Positions 26,376-34,262 of a stretch of 64,000 nt of DNA are shown in pieces. Each line of letters begins with the position of its first letter. Position 1 is the stretch's first letter. The notes below the pieces were generated by a model, which worked only from the letters and a program-made list of their open reading frames with translations, was not told where the DNA came from and did not search any database. Made by a program: the position numbers and the translations under genes. The stretch spans positions 62,001-126,000 of the forward strand of contig MPNL01000003.1 of the NCBI GenBank assembly GCA_002239005.1. The letters are read 5' to 3'. The stretch comes from Truepera sp. bin119. Lineage in GTDB: Bacteria > Deinococcota > Deinococci > Deinococcales > Trueperaceae.

Positions 26376-27758
26376 TCATTGCTTGGCCAGTGCCTCTGGT
26401 CCTGGGGTGATCCCTAAGTGGGCCGCTACCTCGCTCCCGATATCCCGGAATAGGGGTGCGGCGACGGCCATGCTCGTACTCCCCTCTTTAGGTCTTTGCA
26501 GGGAGACCACCATAGTAATCCTGGGTGCTTCTGCGGGGAATATCCCAGCGAAGGTGAGCGCGTAGGCGCTTTCGAGGTAGCGGCCCACCTCGTGATCGAA
26601 GATATCGGCCGTGCCCGTCTTCCCGGCGATTCGGATGTTGAGTAGGCGGAAGTCTCGTAGCCCGCTCTCCTCGACCGTGTAGACCAGCATCGACTTCATG
26701 GCTTCGGCTACCGTGGGGGAGAGTACCCTCCTCGGCTGGTGCTCCTCAGCAACCTCAAGCAGCCGCGGGAGGATCAGGAAGCCCCGGTTTGTGAAGATGC
26801 TGTAGGCTACGGCGAGTTGCAGAACGGTGGTGGAGACAGACTGACCGATCGTGACCGAGGCGTGGTCCTGTGGGACCCAGTCCTCCCAGGCGTTAAGCAC
26901 TCCGGAACGGGTGTAGGTGCCCTCCACAGGCAGGTCTTGGCCGAATCCGAATTCTGCGAGCCAACTGTGGAGTTCAGCAGAGTCGAGTCGCTCTGCTAGG
27001 TGGATCATGGCGCTGTTGCTCGAGTAGCGGAGGATGTCAGGGACCGACAGCACCGGGTCGTGCCAGCTGACGTCGTGGAAGGTCTGGTCTCCTACCGTCA
27101 GGCTCATCTCGGCGGGCACGATCTCACTGGTGGAGAGCCGATGCTCCTCGAGGAGTGCGGCGATCACGAACGGTTTTATCACCGAACCCGGTTCATAAGC
27201 CTCCATAAAGACCCGGTTGGCAAGCTGTTCCGGTTCGCGCGCGCTCCGGTCGTCTGCAGGATTGTAGGTTGGGAAGCTTGCCGCCGCTAGGATGCGGCCA
27301 CTGCCAGCCTCTAAGATTACCACGGACCCACTCGCGGCCTCATATTCCCGTGCGGCGGCGGAGAGGTGTCTCTCCGCCGCCGCTTGGAGGACAGGATCGA
27401 TCGTGACCCGCACCGTCTCACCCAACTGCAGCCTCGCGTCGAGGCTGTACTCGAGACCCTCGAGGCCGTAACGGCCGTCCGGCTGGAGAGCACCGCTGAA
27501 CCCGACGACGTTGGCGGCGAGGTGGCCCTGAGGGTAGCGTCTCGAGGCGGCGTCACCCTCCGCCAAGACCGTGCCCTCGCTAGCCAGGATCGGCCCGCGT
27601 TGGATGGGGAGGGTCACTGGCAAGGGCCACGCCGGACCCCTCTGGAGGTTTAGGCAGAAGCCGGTGAGAGCGAGGATCAGGGGCGCTGTCAGGCAGAGGG
27701 CGAGCAGGGGCCGACGGGAGAGTCTAAGCTCCTTGTTGTGTTCTGGGGTTAGCGCCAT
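26376..27758 (-). CDS. ftsI: Septal transpeptidase FtsI (class B penicillin-binding protein)
   Basis: A 460-residue class B PBP that crosslinks septal peptidoglycan. A membrane anchor (LLALCLTAPLILALTGFCL) follows a 15-residue cytoplasmic tail. The short pedestal domain contains YGLEGLEYSLDARL. The transpeptidase domain has SVIK (192-195, nucleophile Ser), SSN (246-248) and KTGT (380-383). No PASTA domains follow. It overlaps the ftsL-like gene by ten bases and pairs functionally with FtsW. Confidence 0.96.
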   Translation of the reverse strand: MALTPEHNKELRLSRRPLLALCLTAPLILALTGFCLNLQRGPAWPLPVTLPIQRGPILASEGTVLAEGDAASRRYPQGHLAANVVGFSGALQPDGRYGLEGLEYSLDARLQLGETVRVTIDPVLQAAAERHLSAAAREYEAASGSVVILEAGSGRILAAASFPTYNPADDRSAREPEQLANRVFMEAYEPGSVIKPFVIAALLEEHRLSTSEIVPAEMSLTVGDQTFHDVSWHDPVLSVPDILRYSSNSAMIHLAERLDSAELHSWLAEFGFGQDLPVEGTYTRSGVLNAWEDWVPQDHASVTIGQSVSTTVLQLAVAYSIFTNRGFLILPRLLEVAEEHQPRRVLSPTVAEAMKSMLVYTVEESGLRDFRLLNIRIAGKTGTADIFDHEVGRYLESAYALTFAGIFPAEAPRITMVVSLQRPKEGSTSMAVAAPLFRDIGSEVAAHLGITPGPEALAKQ

Positions 27759-28069
27759 AGCGACCTCACCTCGAGTCCCGTAGCCTCCGGTGTGGGGGCA
27801 GGGGCGAGGGTTGGCGAAATATAGCTGGTGTTCTCAATCTCGGTGGTGGGGATCATTCCCATGCCGACTGCCCAACTGTTGATCGCCTCCGGCGATCTGA
27901 CGGAGGCAGTCTCCGTCCGCAGTTCGGCGATGGAGTCGGCGAGTTCGTACGCTCTCTGGGCTAGGTCGGCGTGGCGTCGAAGCAGCCCCTGGTTTACGGT
28001 CCCGGCGTAGGCGAGTACTATCAGCAGCACTGCGTAGACGAGGCTCAACTTAAACTCCACCCGTCTCAC
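27749..28069 (-). CDS. ftsL: FtsL-like division protein
   Basis: A 106-residue bitopic protein in the classical ftsL position between rsmH and ftsI. One membrane helix (LSLVYAVLLIVLAYAG) is followed by a heptad-like region (LLRRHADLAQRAYELADSIA) suited to the FtsL coiled coil. FtsL sequences are poorly conserved, so the call rests on topology and place. The tail after about residue 80 is Pro/Thr-rich. It overlaps rsmH by four bases. Confidence 0.75.
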   Translation of the reverse strand: MRRVEFKLSLVYAVLLIVLAYAGTVNQGLLRRHADLAQRAYELADSIAELRTETASVRSPEAINSWAVGMGMIPTTEIENTSYISPTLAPAPTPEATGLEVRSLWR

Positions 28070-28920
28070 GCTGTGACCTTCACGCCGGCCCGGAGCTTCG
28101 CGCTTCGCGAGCGCGGGTTCGCCACCTCCTCCTCTGGAGAAGGGGTCAGCGGGTGTTTGGTGAGGGCTACTAAGCGGCGGCTCCCTCGCAGGAAGCGTTT
28201 CACCAGCCGGTCCTCTAGGGAGTGATAACTGAGAGCCACGAGCCTACCCTCCGCTACGAGGGCAGTCTCCGCAGCCACTAGTCCCGCCTGGAGCGCTCCC
28301 AATTCGTCATTCACGACGATACGAAGTGCCTGGAAGGTACGCCTCGCTGGATGGCTTCTGCGCCTGCCAGGTGGGTAGGCCCGCTCAATAACAGCTCCGA
28401 GTTCCTGAGTAGTCTCGATCGGACGTGATTTGCGGACAGCCACGATGGCCCGGGCGATCCGGCGACTGTAGCGATCTTCCCCGAAGCGGTATATGGCCTC
28501 GGCGAGTTCGTTCTCGGTGGCGTTGTTCACTAGCTCGGCAGCACCCGGTCTGGAACCGTCCATTCGCATATTCAGTGGCCCGTCGTTCCGGTAGGAGAAA
28601 CCTCGGTCACCACAGTCGAGCTGTATGCTGGAGACGCCCAGATCGAAGAGGACGCCGCGCACCTGGGTGACGCCCGTAGTCATCAGCACCTCGGCTAGGT
28701 CCCGGAAGTTGCGGCATTCGAAGTGGAAGTCGTCGCCAGCGAAGGCCTCAGCGTGTTGCTCAGCCATGGGATCCTGATCGAGGGCCAGCACACGTCCCCC
28801 GTGCTCAAGGATGGCCGCGGTGTGACCCCCGGTCCCGAAGGTGGCATCGACGTACCAAGCTCCCGGACTGACCCGGAGGTGCTTGACCGACTCGGCAAGC
28901 AAGACGGGGATGTGCGTCAT
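28066..28920 (-). CDS. rsmH: 16S rRNA (cytosine-1402-N4) methyltransferase
   Basis: A 284-residue RsmH (MraW). HIPVLLAESVKHLRVSPG, VDATFGTGGHTAAILEHG (the S-adenosylmethionine loop), FDLGVSSIQLDCGDRGFSYR and RTFQALRIVVNDELGALQ are all family signatures, with the C-terminal SYHSLEDRLVKRFLR. It modifies C1402 in the 30S decoding centre. It overlaps mraZ and ftsL by four bases each. Confidence 0.98.
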   Translation of the reverse strand: MTHIPVLLAESVKHLRVSPGAWYVDATFGTGGHTAAILEHGGRVLALDQDPMAEQHAEAFAGDDFHFECRNFRDLAEVLMTTGVTQVRGVLFDLGVSSIQLDCGDRGFSYRNDGPLNMRMDGSRPGAAELVNNATENELAEAIYRFGEDRYSRRIARAIVAVRKSRPIETTQELGAVIERAYPPGRRRSHPARRTFQALRIVVNDELGALQAGLVAAETALVAEGRLVALSYHSLEDRLVKRFLRGSRRLVALTKHPLTPSPEEEVANPRSRSAKLRAGVKVTA

Positions 28921-29345
28921 CCGACCAACTCCCGGAGCAGTTCTGGGGCCGGTGGCTGGCTCTGCACCTCAGCGAGATTGCTTAGCCAGCGGGACTCATT
29001 CCACACCTCAAGGCGATTGGGGGCGCCGGCGATCATCACCTGCTCCCTGACCTCGGCGAACATCCGTAGGGTTGCTGGAATGGTAATCCTGCCTGCGGCG
29101 TCGATCTTAGCCTTAGCCGCTCCAGAGTAGAAAAAGCGGACGAAGTTGCGGGCGTCATAGTCGGTCAGTGGGAGATCGGTGAGGCGCTCCTCGATTCGCC
29201 TCCAGGAGGTAAGGGGGAAGATGTAGAGGCACCCCTCCATGCCGCGCGTAACCACCATGCCGTCATCGACGAAGTCGCGGAACGGTGGGGGAATGATCAC
29301 CCTTCCCTTATCGTCGACTGAGTACTGGAACTCGCCAAATGGCAT
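28917..29345 (-). CDS. mraZ: Transcriptional regulator MraZ
   Basis: About 142 residues with two tandem AbrB-like MraZ repeats (FGEFQYSVDDKGRVIIPPPF at the start and AKIDAAGRITIPATLRMFA in the second half). MraZ is the first gene of most dcw clusters and represses it by binding TGGGN repeats. A matching four-copy array lies about 115 bases upstream (29460-29497). I chose the ATG at 29345 over the upstream GTG because GGGGAGA is correctly placed for it. Confidence 0.95.
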   Translation of the reverse strand: MPFGEFQYSVDDKGRVIIPPPFRDFVDDGMVVTRGMEGCLYIFPLTSWRRIEERLTDLPLTDYDARNFVRFFYSGAAKAKIDAAGRITIPATLRMFAEVREQVMIAGAPNRLEVWNESRWLSNLAEVQSQPPAPELLRELVG

Positions 29346-29459
29346 TTCCCACTGTCTCCCCACCTGTGATCATTTGCCCGAGCGAACTCTGGTGGCGTGT
29401 CAGCCGATGTTTGGGCCGTCGCGCTCGGCCTTTCCCTCTGAGGGGAAGTGTAACACAAT

Positions 29460-29497
29460 TCTACCACTATCTACCACTATCTCCCACTATCTCCCAA
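29460..29497 (-). promoter_or_regulatory. MraZ operator: four direct repeats with 10-bp period
   Basis: On the minus strand the array reads TGGGAGATAG, TGGGAGATAG, TGGTAGATAG, TGGTAGA. The 10-bp spacing of TGGGN-type boxes is the known MraZ-binding arrangement (TGGGN separated by 5 bases). Extra single boxes (GTGGG) occur near 29525 and 29535. A TAGAAT minus-10 (29458-29463) overlaps the downstream edge, so bound MraZ would cover the promoter. The rest of the roughly 315-base gap from mraZ to rnpB has no gene. Confidence 0.85.
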
Positions 29498-29627
29498 ATT
29501 TCTGAACTTTCTAGATCCTCTTTCCCACTTATGACCCACTACAGCTGCGATTTCACTAGGGTTTTGACCTTCAGGAAGTGGGCTGGAGTTCGGGTCTCCG
29601 GCTAGGTATAGTAGGGGGGTAATGACA

Positions 29628-29658
29628 GACGGGCGGTTCCCGCCGGGAACCGCCCGTC
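29628..29658 (-). terminator. Strong hairpin after RNase P RNA
   Basis: GACGGGCGGTTCCCG and CGGGAACCGCCCGTC form a perfect 15-bp stem directly after the 3' end of rnpB. There is no U-tract on the minus strand, so it may act as a 3'-end stabiliser or a non-classical terminator. Confidence 0.6.
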
Positions 29659-29661
29659 GCA

Positions 29662-30029
<368 letters not shown>

Positions 30030-30076
30030 CTGCAAAATCCCATTGTAGCATCATAGACTTTTGCCCGGATAGAGCG

Positions 30077-30102
30077 GGGCCCCCGCCTTGGGGCGGGGGC
30101 CA
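30077..30102 (-). terminator. Hairpin after the BMP-type binding protein gene
   Basis: GGCCCCCGCC and GGCGGGGGCC make a 10-bp stem with a TTGG loop, 43 bases beyond the stop codon at 30145. No clear U-run follows on the minus strand. Confidence 0.55.
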
Positions 30103-30144
30103 CACACCTTCCAGTCCTTCAGGCCCTTCGTGGGCCTATGAGTC

Positions 30145-31257
30145 CTACTGGGCTGTAAAGTCGGTAACGATGAGGTCACCTTCAATGATCTGAGTAGTGA
30201 TTTCGCCAAGGGCATATAGGAGTTCCATAGGGATCAGGGCTTCATTGTACTCGTCGACGGCGTAGCCCACGCCCTCCTCGGCGAGGCCGAGGATCTCGAA
30301 GCCCGGCCTGAACTCCTCATTGACGATGTCCATGACCGCGTTCGCCGAGGCGACATCGACCCGCTTGAGCATGCTTGTGAGGCCGTGGTTCAGCGTTGAG
30401 GGATCGCTGTCAGTGTCGCCCCGGAAATTCTGATTAGAGTCGACTCCGATGAAAAACAGCGGCTGGTCACTCGCCCCGCAGCGTTCGGTGTAGGCGCTAC
30501 TCACGTTGATATTTGCGAGGGTCTCGGCGAGCGGGCTGGAGCGGAGGTCGCCGGTGGGGGTATAGCACATCTCCTCGTTCACGAAGTCGATGACGCCGTT
30601 GCCTGACGCCCCGGCGGCGGCGTAGATAATGTCTGTGCCCTGGGCGCGTTGGGCGGTGGCGAGTTCTTTTGCCCGGGCGGGATCGTTCCAGGCCGCCGGG
30701 GTCACGCCGACGTAGTTACTGACCACGGTGCAATCTGAGCAGGCAGCACGCACTCCCTCCTCGTAGCCGAGGTTGAACTTACGGATCAGCGGGATATCCA
30801 TCCCCCCGACGAAGCCGACAGTTCCCGTCTGGGTGAGTGTTCCAGCGATGTAACCGACCAGGAAACTCCCCTCGTGCTCCTTAAACAGCACGCTGCGAAC
30901 ATTGGGACTGTCAACCACGCCGTCGATGATTACCCAGTTGGTGTCGGGGAACTCGCTCGACACGGCGCTGATTCCGTCCGCCTGTGCAAAGCCCGGTCCT
31001 ACGATCAGCTCCGCCCCCTCGCTGGCAATGCGCCGGTGCCCTTCGGCAGAGGTGTCGGGGGTGCCCTCGAACTCGATCAGATCGATCTCGAAGTCCGCCT
31101 CCAGAGCCTCGATGGCGCGGACCATGCCCCGCCAGGTGCCTTCGTTGAACGAGCCGTCGAACTTGCCACCAGCATCGAACACGATGCCCATGACGTAGTC
31201 TTGTGCGAGCGCAGTACCGAAGAGGAGCGCCGCCGCCAGCAGGATGAATTTTCGCAT
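30145..31257 (-). CDS. BMP/Med-family ABC transporter substrate-binding protein
   Basis: A 370-residue periplasmic binding protein. The signal peptide (RKFILLAAALLFGTALAQ) lacks a lipobox Cys. The mature part starts VMGIVFDAGGKFDGSFNEG, the BMP signature of nucleoside-binding proteins such as PnrA/Med, and continues with GFVGGMDIPLIRKFNLGYEE and IFFIGVDSN-like segments (LFFIGVDSNQNFRGD). GGGAGG seven bases upstream selects the ATG at 31257. The matching ATPase and permease genes usually follow; here RNase P RNA does, so the transporter partners must be elsewhere. The substrate is probably a nucleoside, from family knowledge. Confidence 0.9.
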   Translation of the reverse strand: MRKFILLAAALLFGTALAQDYVMGIVFDAGGKFDGSFNEGTWRGMVRAIEALEADFEIDLIEFEGTPDTSAEGHRRIASEGAELIVGPGFAQADGISAVSSEFPDTNWVIIDGVVDSPNVRSVLFKEHEGSFLVGYIAGTLTQTGTVGFVGGMDIPLIRKFNLGYEEGVRAACSDCTVVSNYVGVTPAAWNDPARAKELATAQRAQGTDIIYAAAGASGNGVIDFVNEEMCYTPTGDLRSSPLAETLANINVSSAYTERCGASDQPLFFIGVDSNQNFRGDTDSDPSTLNHGLTSMLKRVDVASANAVMDIVNEEFRPGFEILGLAEEGVGYAVDEYNEALIPMELLYALGEITTQIIEGDLIVTDFTAQ

Positions 31258-31773
31258 GTCGCCTCCCAAAGCGGTTCAGTTGGATTTGCGGCTGCGATTA
31301 TATCACGCTAGCGGAGACCCAACCCCGTGCAACCCGCTTGTCGCCTTGCACGGAAATCTTGAGGAAATAATGCTGTGCCGAGATCTATCAGGTAAGGTGA
31401 TACACCCTTTGCTAAGGCCGGACCCAGATGGCGCTTGCCTATACCGGGGGAGAGCCCACAAGTTCGGGGTAGCTCTTGGATCCAGTTGTGGCGAAGGTGC
31501 CACTAACGACGGCGATCAGCTAGCCCGAGTTGTCCCGAGGTCGTTGGACCGACGATGGGATGTTGCAGCGAGGGGGCGTCATCCTCAACCCCTAAAGCGG
31601 TTGATATGCAGTTACCGGGGACTGTTGTCAAGCAGCGCGAGTCACTTAGCAGGTCAACGAGGGGCGAGGTCGTGCGGGGTCGCGTTGACAATCTTCTAAT
31701 GGAGGCGCAATAATGTTCCTGACGTTAAGAGAAGGGCTCTAATCGCAAGAGAACCATATTCAGGAGGTTCAGC
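31258..31773. other. 516-bp divergent promoter region between the BMP gene and livJ
   Basis: No gene is visible; open frames here have no family signature and no ribosome site. It separates two divergent binding-protein genes and must hold both promoters. A good livJ promoter is listed separately. I see no clear operator palindrome. Confidence 0.5.
31685..31714 (+). promoter_or_regulatory. Promoter of the liv operon
   Basis: A perfect TTGACA (31685-31690) is followed after 17-18 bases by CAATAAT (31708-31714), about 60 bases before the livJ start. Confidence 0.65.
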
Positions 31774-32907
31774 ATGAAAAGGTTTCTTGTCATCCTCGTA
31801 CTCGCCCTCTTCAGTTCTGCAATGGCGCAGGTGACTGTAGGGGTCAACTTGGAGCTCTCTGGGCGCTTCGCCACGATCGGGATTTCGACATTGCAGGGAA
31901 TCGAAGCAGCCCTGGCGCAGCTCGACACCGATATCGAGCTCTCGGTCTGCGACAACGCTACCACCGTGGAGGGTTCGGTCGCCTGCGCTAACCGATTCGT
32001 GGATGAGGGGGTAGTCGCCGTCCTCGGGGCTATCAGTTCCAGCATGTCGATCCCCGCTGCCGAGGTGTTGCAAGAGGCTGAGGTCATCATGATCTCGACC
32101 AGCTCGACCAACCCGGCGACGACCCAGATCGGTGATTACATCTTCCGTATGGCCTACACCGATGACTTCCAGGGCAAGGTTGCTGCCCGCTACGCTTTCA
32201 ACGACCTCGGCGCCAGCAACGCTATCGTCTTCCGGCAGCAGGACGACGACTATAGCTTCGGTCTCGCAGGCTTCTTTGTCGAGGAGTTTGAAGCCCTCGG
32301 TGGTACGACTCAGGTGGTCGACTACGTAGCTAACACTGCGGACTTTAACGCGCAGATCAACGATATTCTTGGGGTTGACGCGGACATCATCTACAACTCT
32401 GGCTTCTGTGCTGAGGGTGCCACACTCGTTCCCGCCCTGAGGGGTGCGGGCCTTGACACGCAGCTATTGGGTGCCGACGCCAGCGATGATTCGCAGTGCC
32501 CGGATGCGGGAGGAGAGGCGTTCAACGGCTACCTGTTCACGGGCTTCGGAGGGGCCGAGATCCTCAGTGGCGAGGCGGCTCAGCGCGCCCAGGACTTCAG
32601 GTCATTCTTCAATATGGCCTTCCCAGATGCGGCAGATTTCAATGGTTTCACGCTGGCGGGTGCCGATAGCCTTAACGTCATCGCCGAGGCGGTCGACCTT
32701 GCCGGCGATATGGCTTCGGTTGCTGACATCCGCGATCAGCTCGCTGCGCTGGTGGGGTTCCCCGGTGTCTCCGGTGAGATCACCTATGCAGGGACGGATG
32801 GAACTCCCTCCGACCGTACCATCGGGTTCTTCGAATACGTCGTCCCTGCCGACAACGAGCGGGGATGGGACAAGATTGCGAAGTTCGGTATCGGCACTGG
32901 AGAGTAG
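31774..32907 (+). CDS. livJ: Branched-chain amino acid ABC transporter, substrate-binding protein
   Basis: A 377-residue periplasmic binding protein. Signal peptide KRFLVILVLALFSSAMAQ, then VTVGVNLELSGRFATIGIST, the type I Leu/Ile/Val-binding fold start. GVVAVLGAISSSMSIPAAEV and MISTSSTNPATT form the ligand cleft edge, and DYSFGLAGFFVEEFEALG the second lobe. CAGGAGGT precedes the ATG. It is the first gene of a complete livJHMGF set, with a hairpin before livH that would favour extra binding protein. Confidence 0.93.
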   Translation: MKRFLVILVLALFSSAMAQVTVGVNLELSGRFATIGISTLQGIEAALAQLDTDIELSVCDNATTVEGSVACANRFVDEGVVAVLGAISSSMSIPAAEVLQEAEVIMISTSSTNPATTQIGDYIFRMAYTDDFQGKVAARYAFNDLGASNAIVFRQQDDDYSFGLAGFFVEEFEALGGTTQVVDYVANTADFNAQINDILGVDADIIYNSGFCAEGATLVPALRGAGLDTQLLGADASDDSQCPDAGGEAFNGYLFTGFGGAEILSGEAAQRAQDFRSFFNMAFPDAADFNGFTLAGADSLNVIAEAVDLAGDMASVADIRDQLAALVGFPGVSGEITYAGTDGTPSDRTIGFFEYVVPADNERGWDKIAKFGIGTGE

Positions 32908-32929
32908 TTCTCTGGGTTCGGTATTCGGT

Positions 32930-32960
32930 ATGGGCGGGGGCACCCCGCCCATTCTTCTTG
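32930..32960 (+). terminator. Partial terminator between livJ and livH
   Basis: ATGGGCGGGG-GCA-CCCCGCCCAT is a perfect 10-bp stem (32930-32952) followed by TCTTCTTGG. It lies between the binding-protein gene and the permease genes, where incomplete termination commonly sets a high ratio of binding protein to membrane parts. Confidence 0.75.
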
Positions 32961-33056
32961 GCTTCTGCAGGATTTCGGTCGGCCCTTAGGGTAAGATGCC
33001 CAGAGATCGGGCTCGAGGGCGGTGAGGGCTCTACTGCCGAACGCGGGGTGAGGTGA

Positions 33057-34262
33057 GTGGCCGCAGTAACTGAACGTCGCGCAGGAAATCGGCGCTGGTT
33101 GCCTTGGGCAATAGTGCTCGGTGTGGTCGTCCTCGTGATCGCCAGAATCGTCTATCTGGGAACTGCCTACGATCGTTTCGACGCTGCCTTTTTCACGCGG
33201 GCCTTTATTGAGTCTGTCAAGCTCGGCAGTCTCTACGCCCTTATTGCCCTAGGCTACACCATGGTGTACGGCATCATCCGCCTCATCAACTTTGCCCACG
33301 GCGAGGTGTTCATGGTCGGAGCCTTCTTGACCTACTTCCTCTTCACATTGACCCCCTACTCGTGGCCTATCGCTGCTCTTTACGGCCTCGCCATCGCGTT
33401 TGGTTTCATGCGGATCCTCGAGTTCTGGCGAGGGAGGCTCAGGGATCCCATTGTGCTCTTGGGAGGCGCCGTCGTTTTTTCCGTAGCGACCGTCGTTTTG
33501 AGCACTGTGACAGCAAACCTCATCCTCGCCCTCGTGTTCAGCATGCTCTTGACCGGAGTGCTGGGCGTCTTTATCGACCGGGTCGCCTATGTACCGCTGA
33601 GGAAAGCTCCACGGAATTCGTTGCTCATCACGGCTATCGCGGTCTCGTTCTTTCTTCAGAACTTTGGTCTCCTCACCCTTAGCAACCGCCAGACCCCGTT
33701 CCGCCCTGAGACGAACATCAATAACGCGCTGAGCTTCGAGATCCTCGGGGGTACGGTGCGGACCAACTGGCTCCTAGTGACGATCCCGGTAGTGACGATG
33801 CTGCTCGTGGTGATCCTCACCCTGTTCGTGAACCGTACACGGCTCGGTAAGGCGATGCGGGCGTCCGCCCAGGACGCAGAGACAGCCCAAATGATGGGTG
33901 TTAGCGTCAATCGGGTTATCGCTACGACGTTTCTGCTCGGCTCCATGCTGGCGGCCGCGGGCGGCGCGATGTGGGGCCTGAACTTCGGGAGTCTCAACCA
34001 ACCCGCCATCATGGGGATCCTGCCCGGCATCAAAGCGTTCGCCGCCGCTGTCATCGGTGGCATCGGGAGCCTACCCGGTGCCGTCATCGGCGCGATGATC
34101 ATCGGCTTCAGCGAAAACTTCCTCACCGCGATCTTCCCACGTACACCCAATTTCCTGGGAATCACGGAGTTCAAGGATACCTTTGCCTTCATCCTGCTGA
34201 TCTTGGTCCTATTGATCCGGCCTAGCGGAATTGTGGGTGAGGATCTGTCGGAGAAGGTCTGA
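33057..34262 (+). CDS. livH: Branched-chain amino acid ABC transporter permease LivH
   Basis: A 401-residue membrane protein with about nine hydrophobic segments. SLYALIALGYTMVYGIIRLI and NFAHGEVFMVGAFLTYF are the LivH signatures; TRLGKAMRASAQDAETAQMM and GVSVNRVIATTFLLGS are the loop that meets the ATPases; AFAAAVIGGIGSLPGAVIGA is the conserved end. It is longer than E. coli LivH (308) because of an extra membrane stretch near residues 95-175. The GTG start at 33057 follows GAGGTGA. Its stop overlaps the livM start (TGATG). Confidence 0.93.
   Translation: MAAVTERRAGNRRWLPWAIVLGVVVLVIARIVYLGTAYDRFDAAFFTRAFIESVKLGSLYALIALGYTMVYGIIRLINFAHGEVFMVGAFLTYFLFTLTPYSWPIAALYGLAIAFGFMRILEFWRGRLRDPIVLLGGAVVFSVATVVLSTVTANLILALVFSMLLTGVLGVFIDRVAYVPLRKAPRNSLLITAIAVSFFLQNFGLLTLSNRQTPFRPETNINNALSFEILGGTVRTNWLLVTIPVVTMLLVVILTLFVNRTRLGKAMRASAQDAETAQMMGVSVNRVIATTFLLGSMLAAAGGAMWGLNFGSLNQPAIMGILPGIKAFAAAVIGGIGSLPGAVIGAMIIGFSENFLTAIFPRTPNFLGITEFKDTFAFILLILVLLIRPSGIVGEDLSEKV

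Noticed and set aside
29460-29497. CRISPR-like short repeats
   Set aside because: Four 10-bp units without spacers; the unit and place match MraZ boxes.
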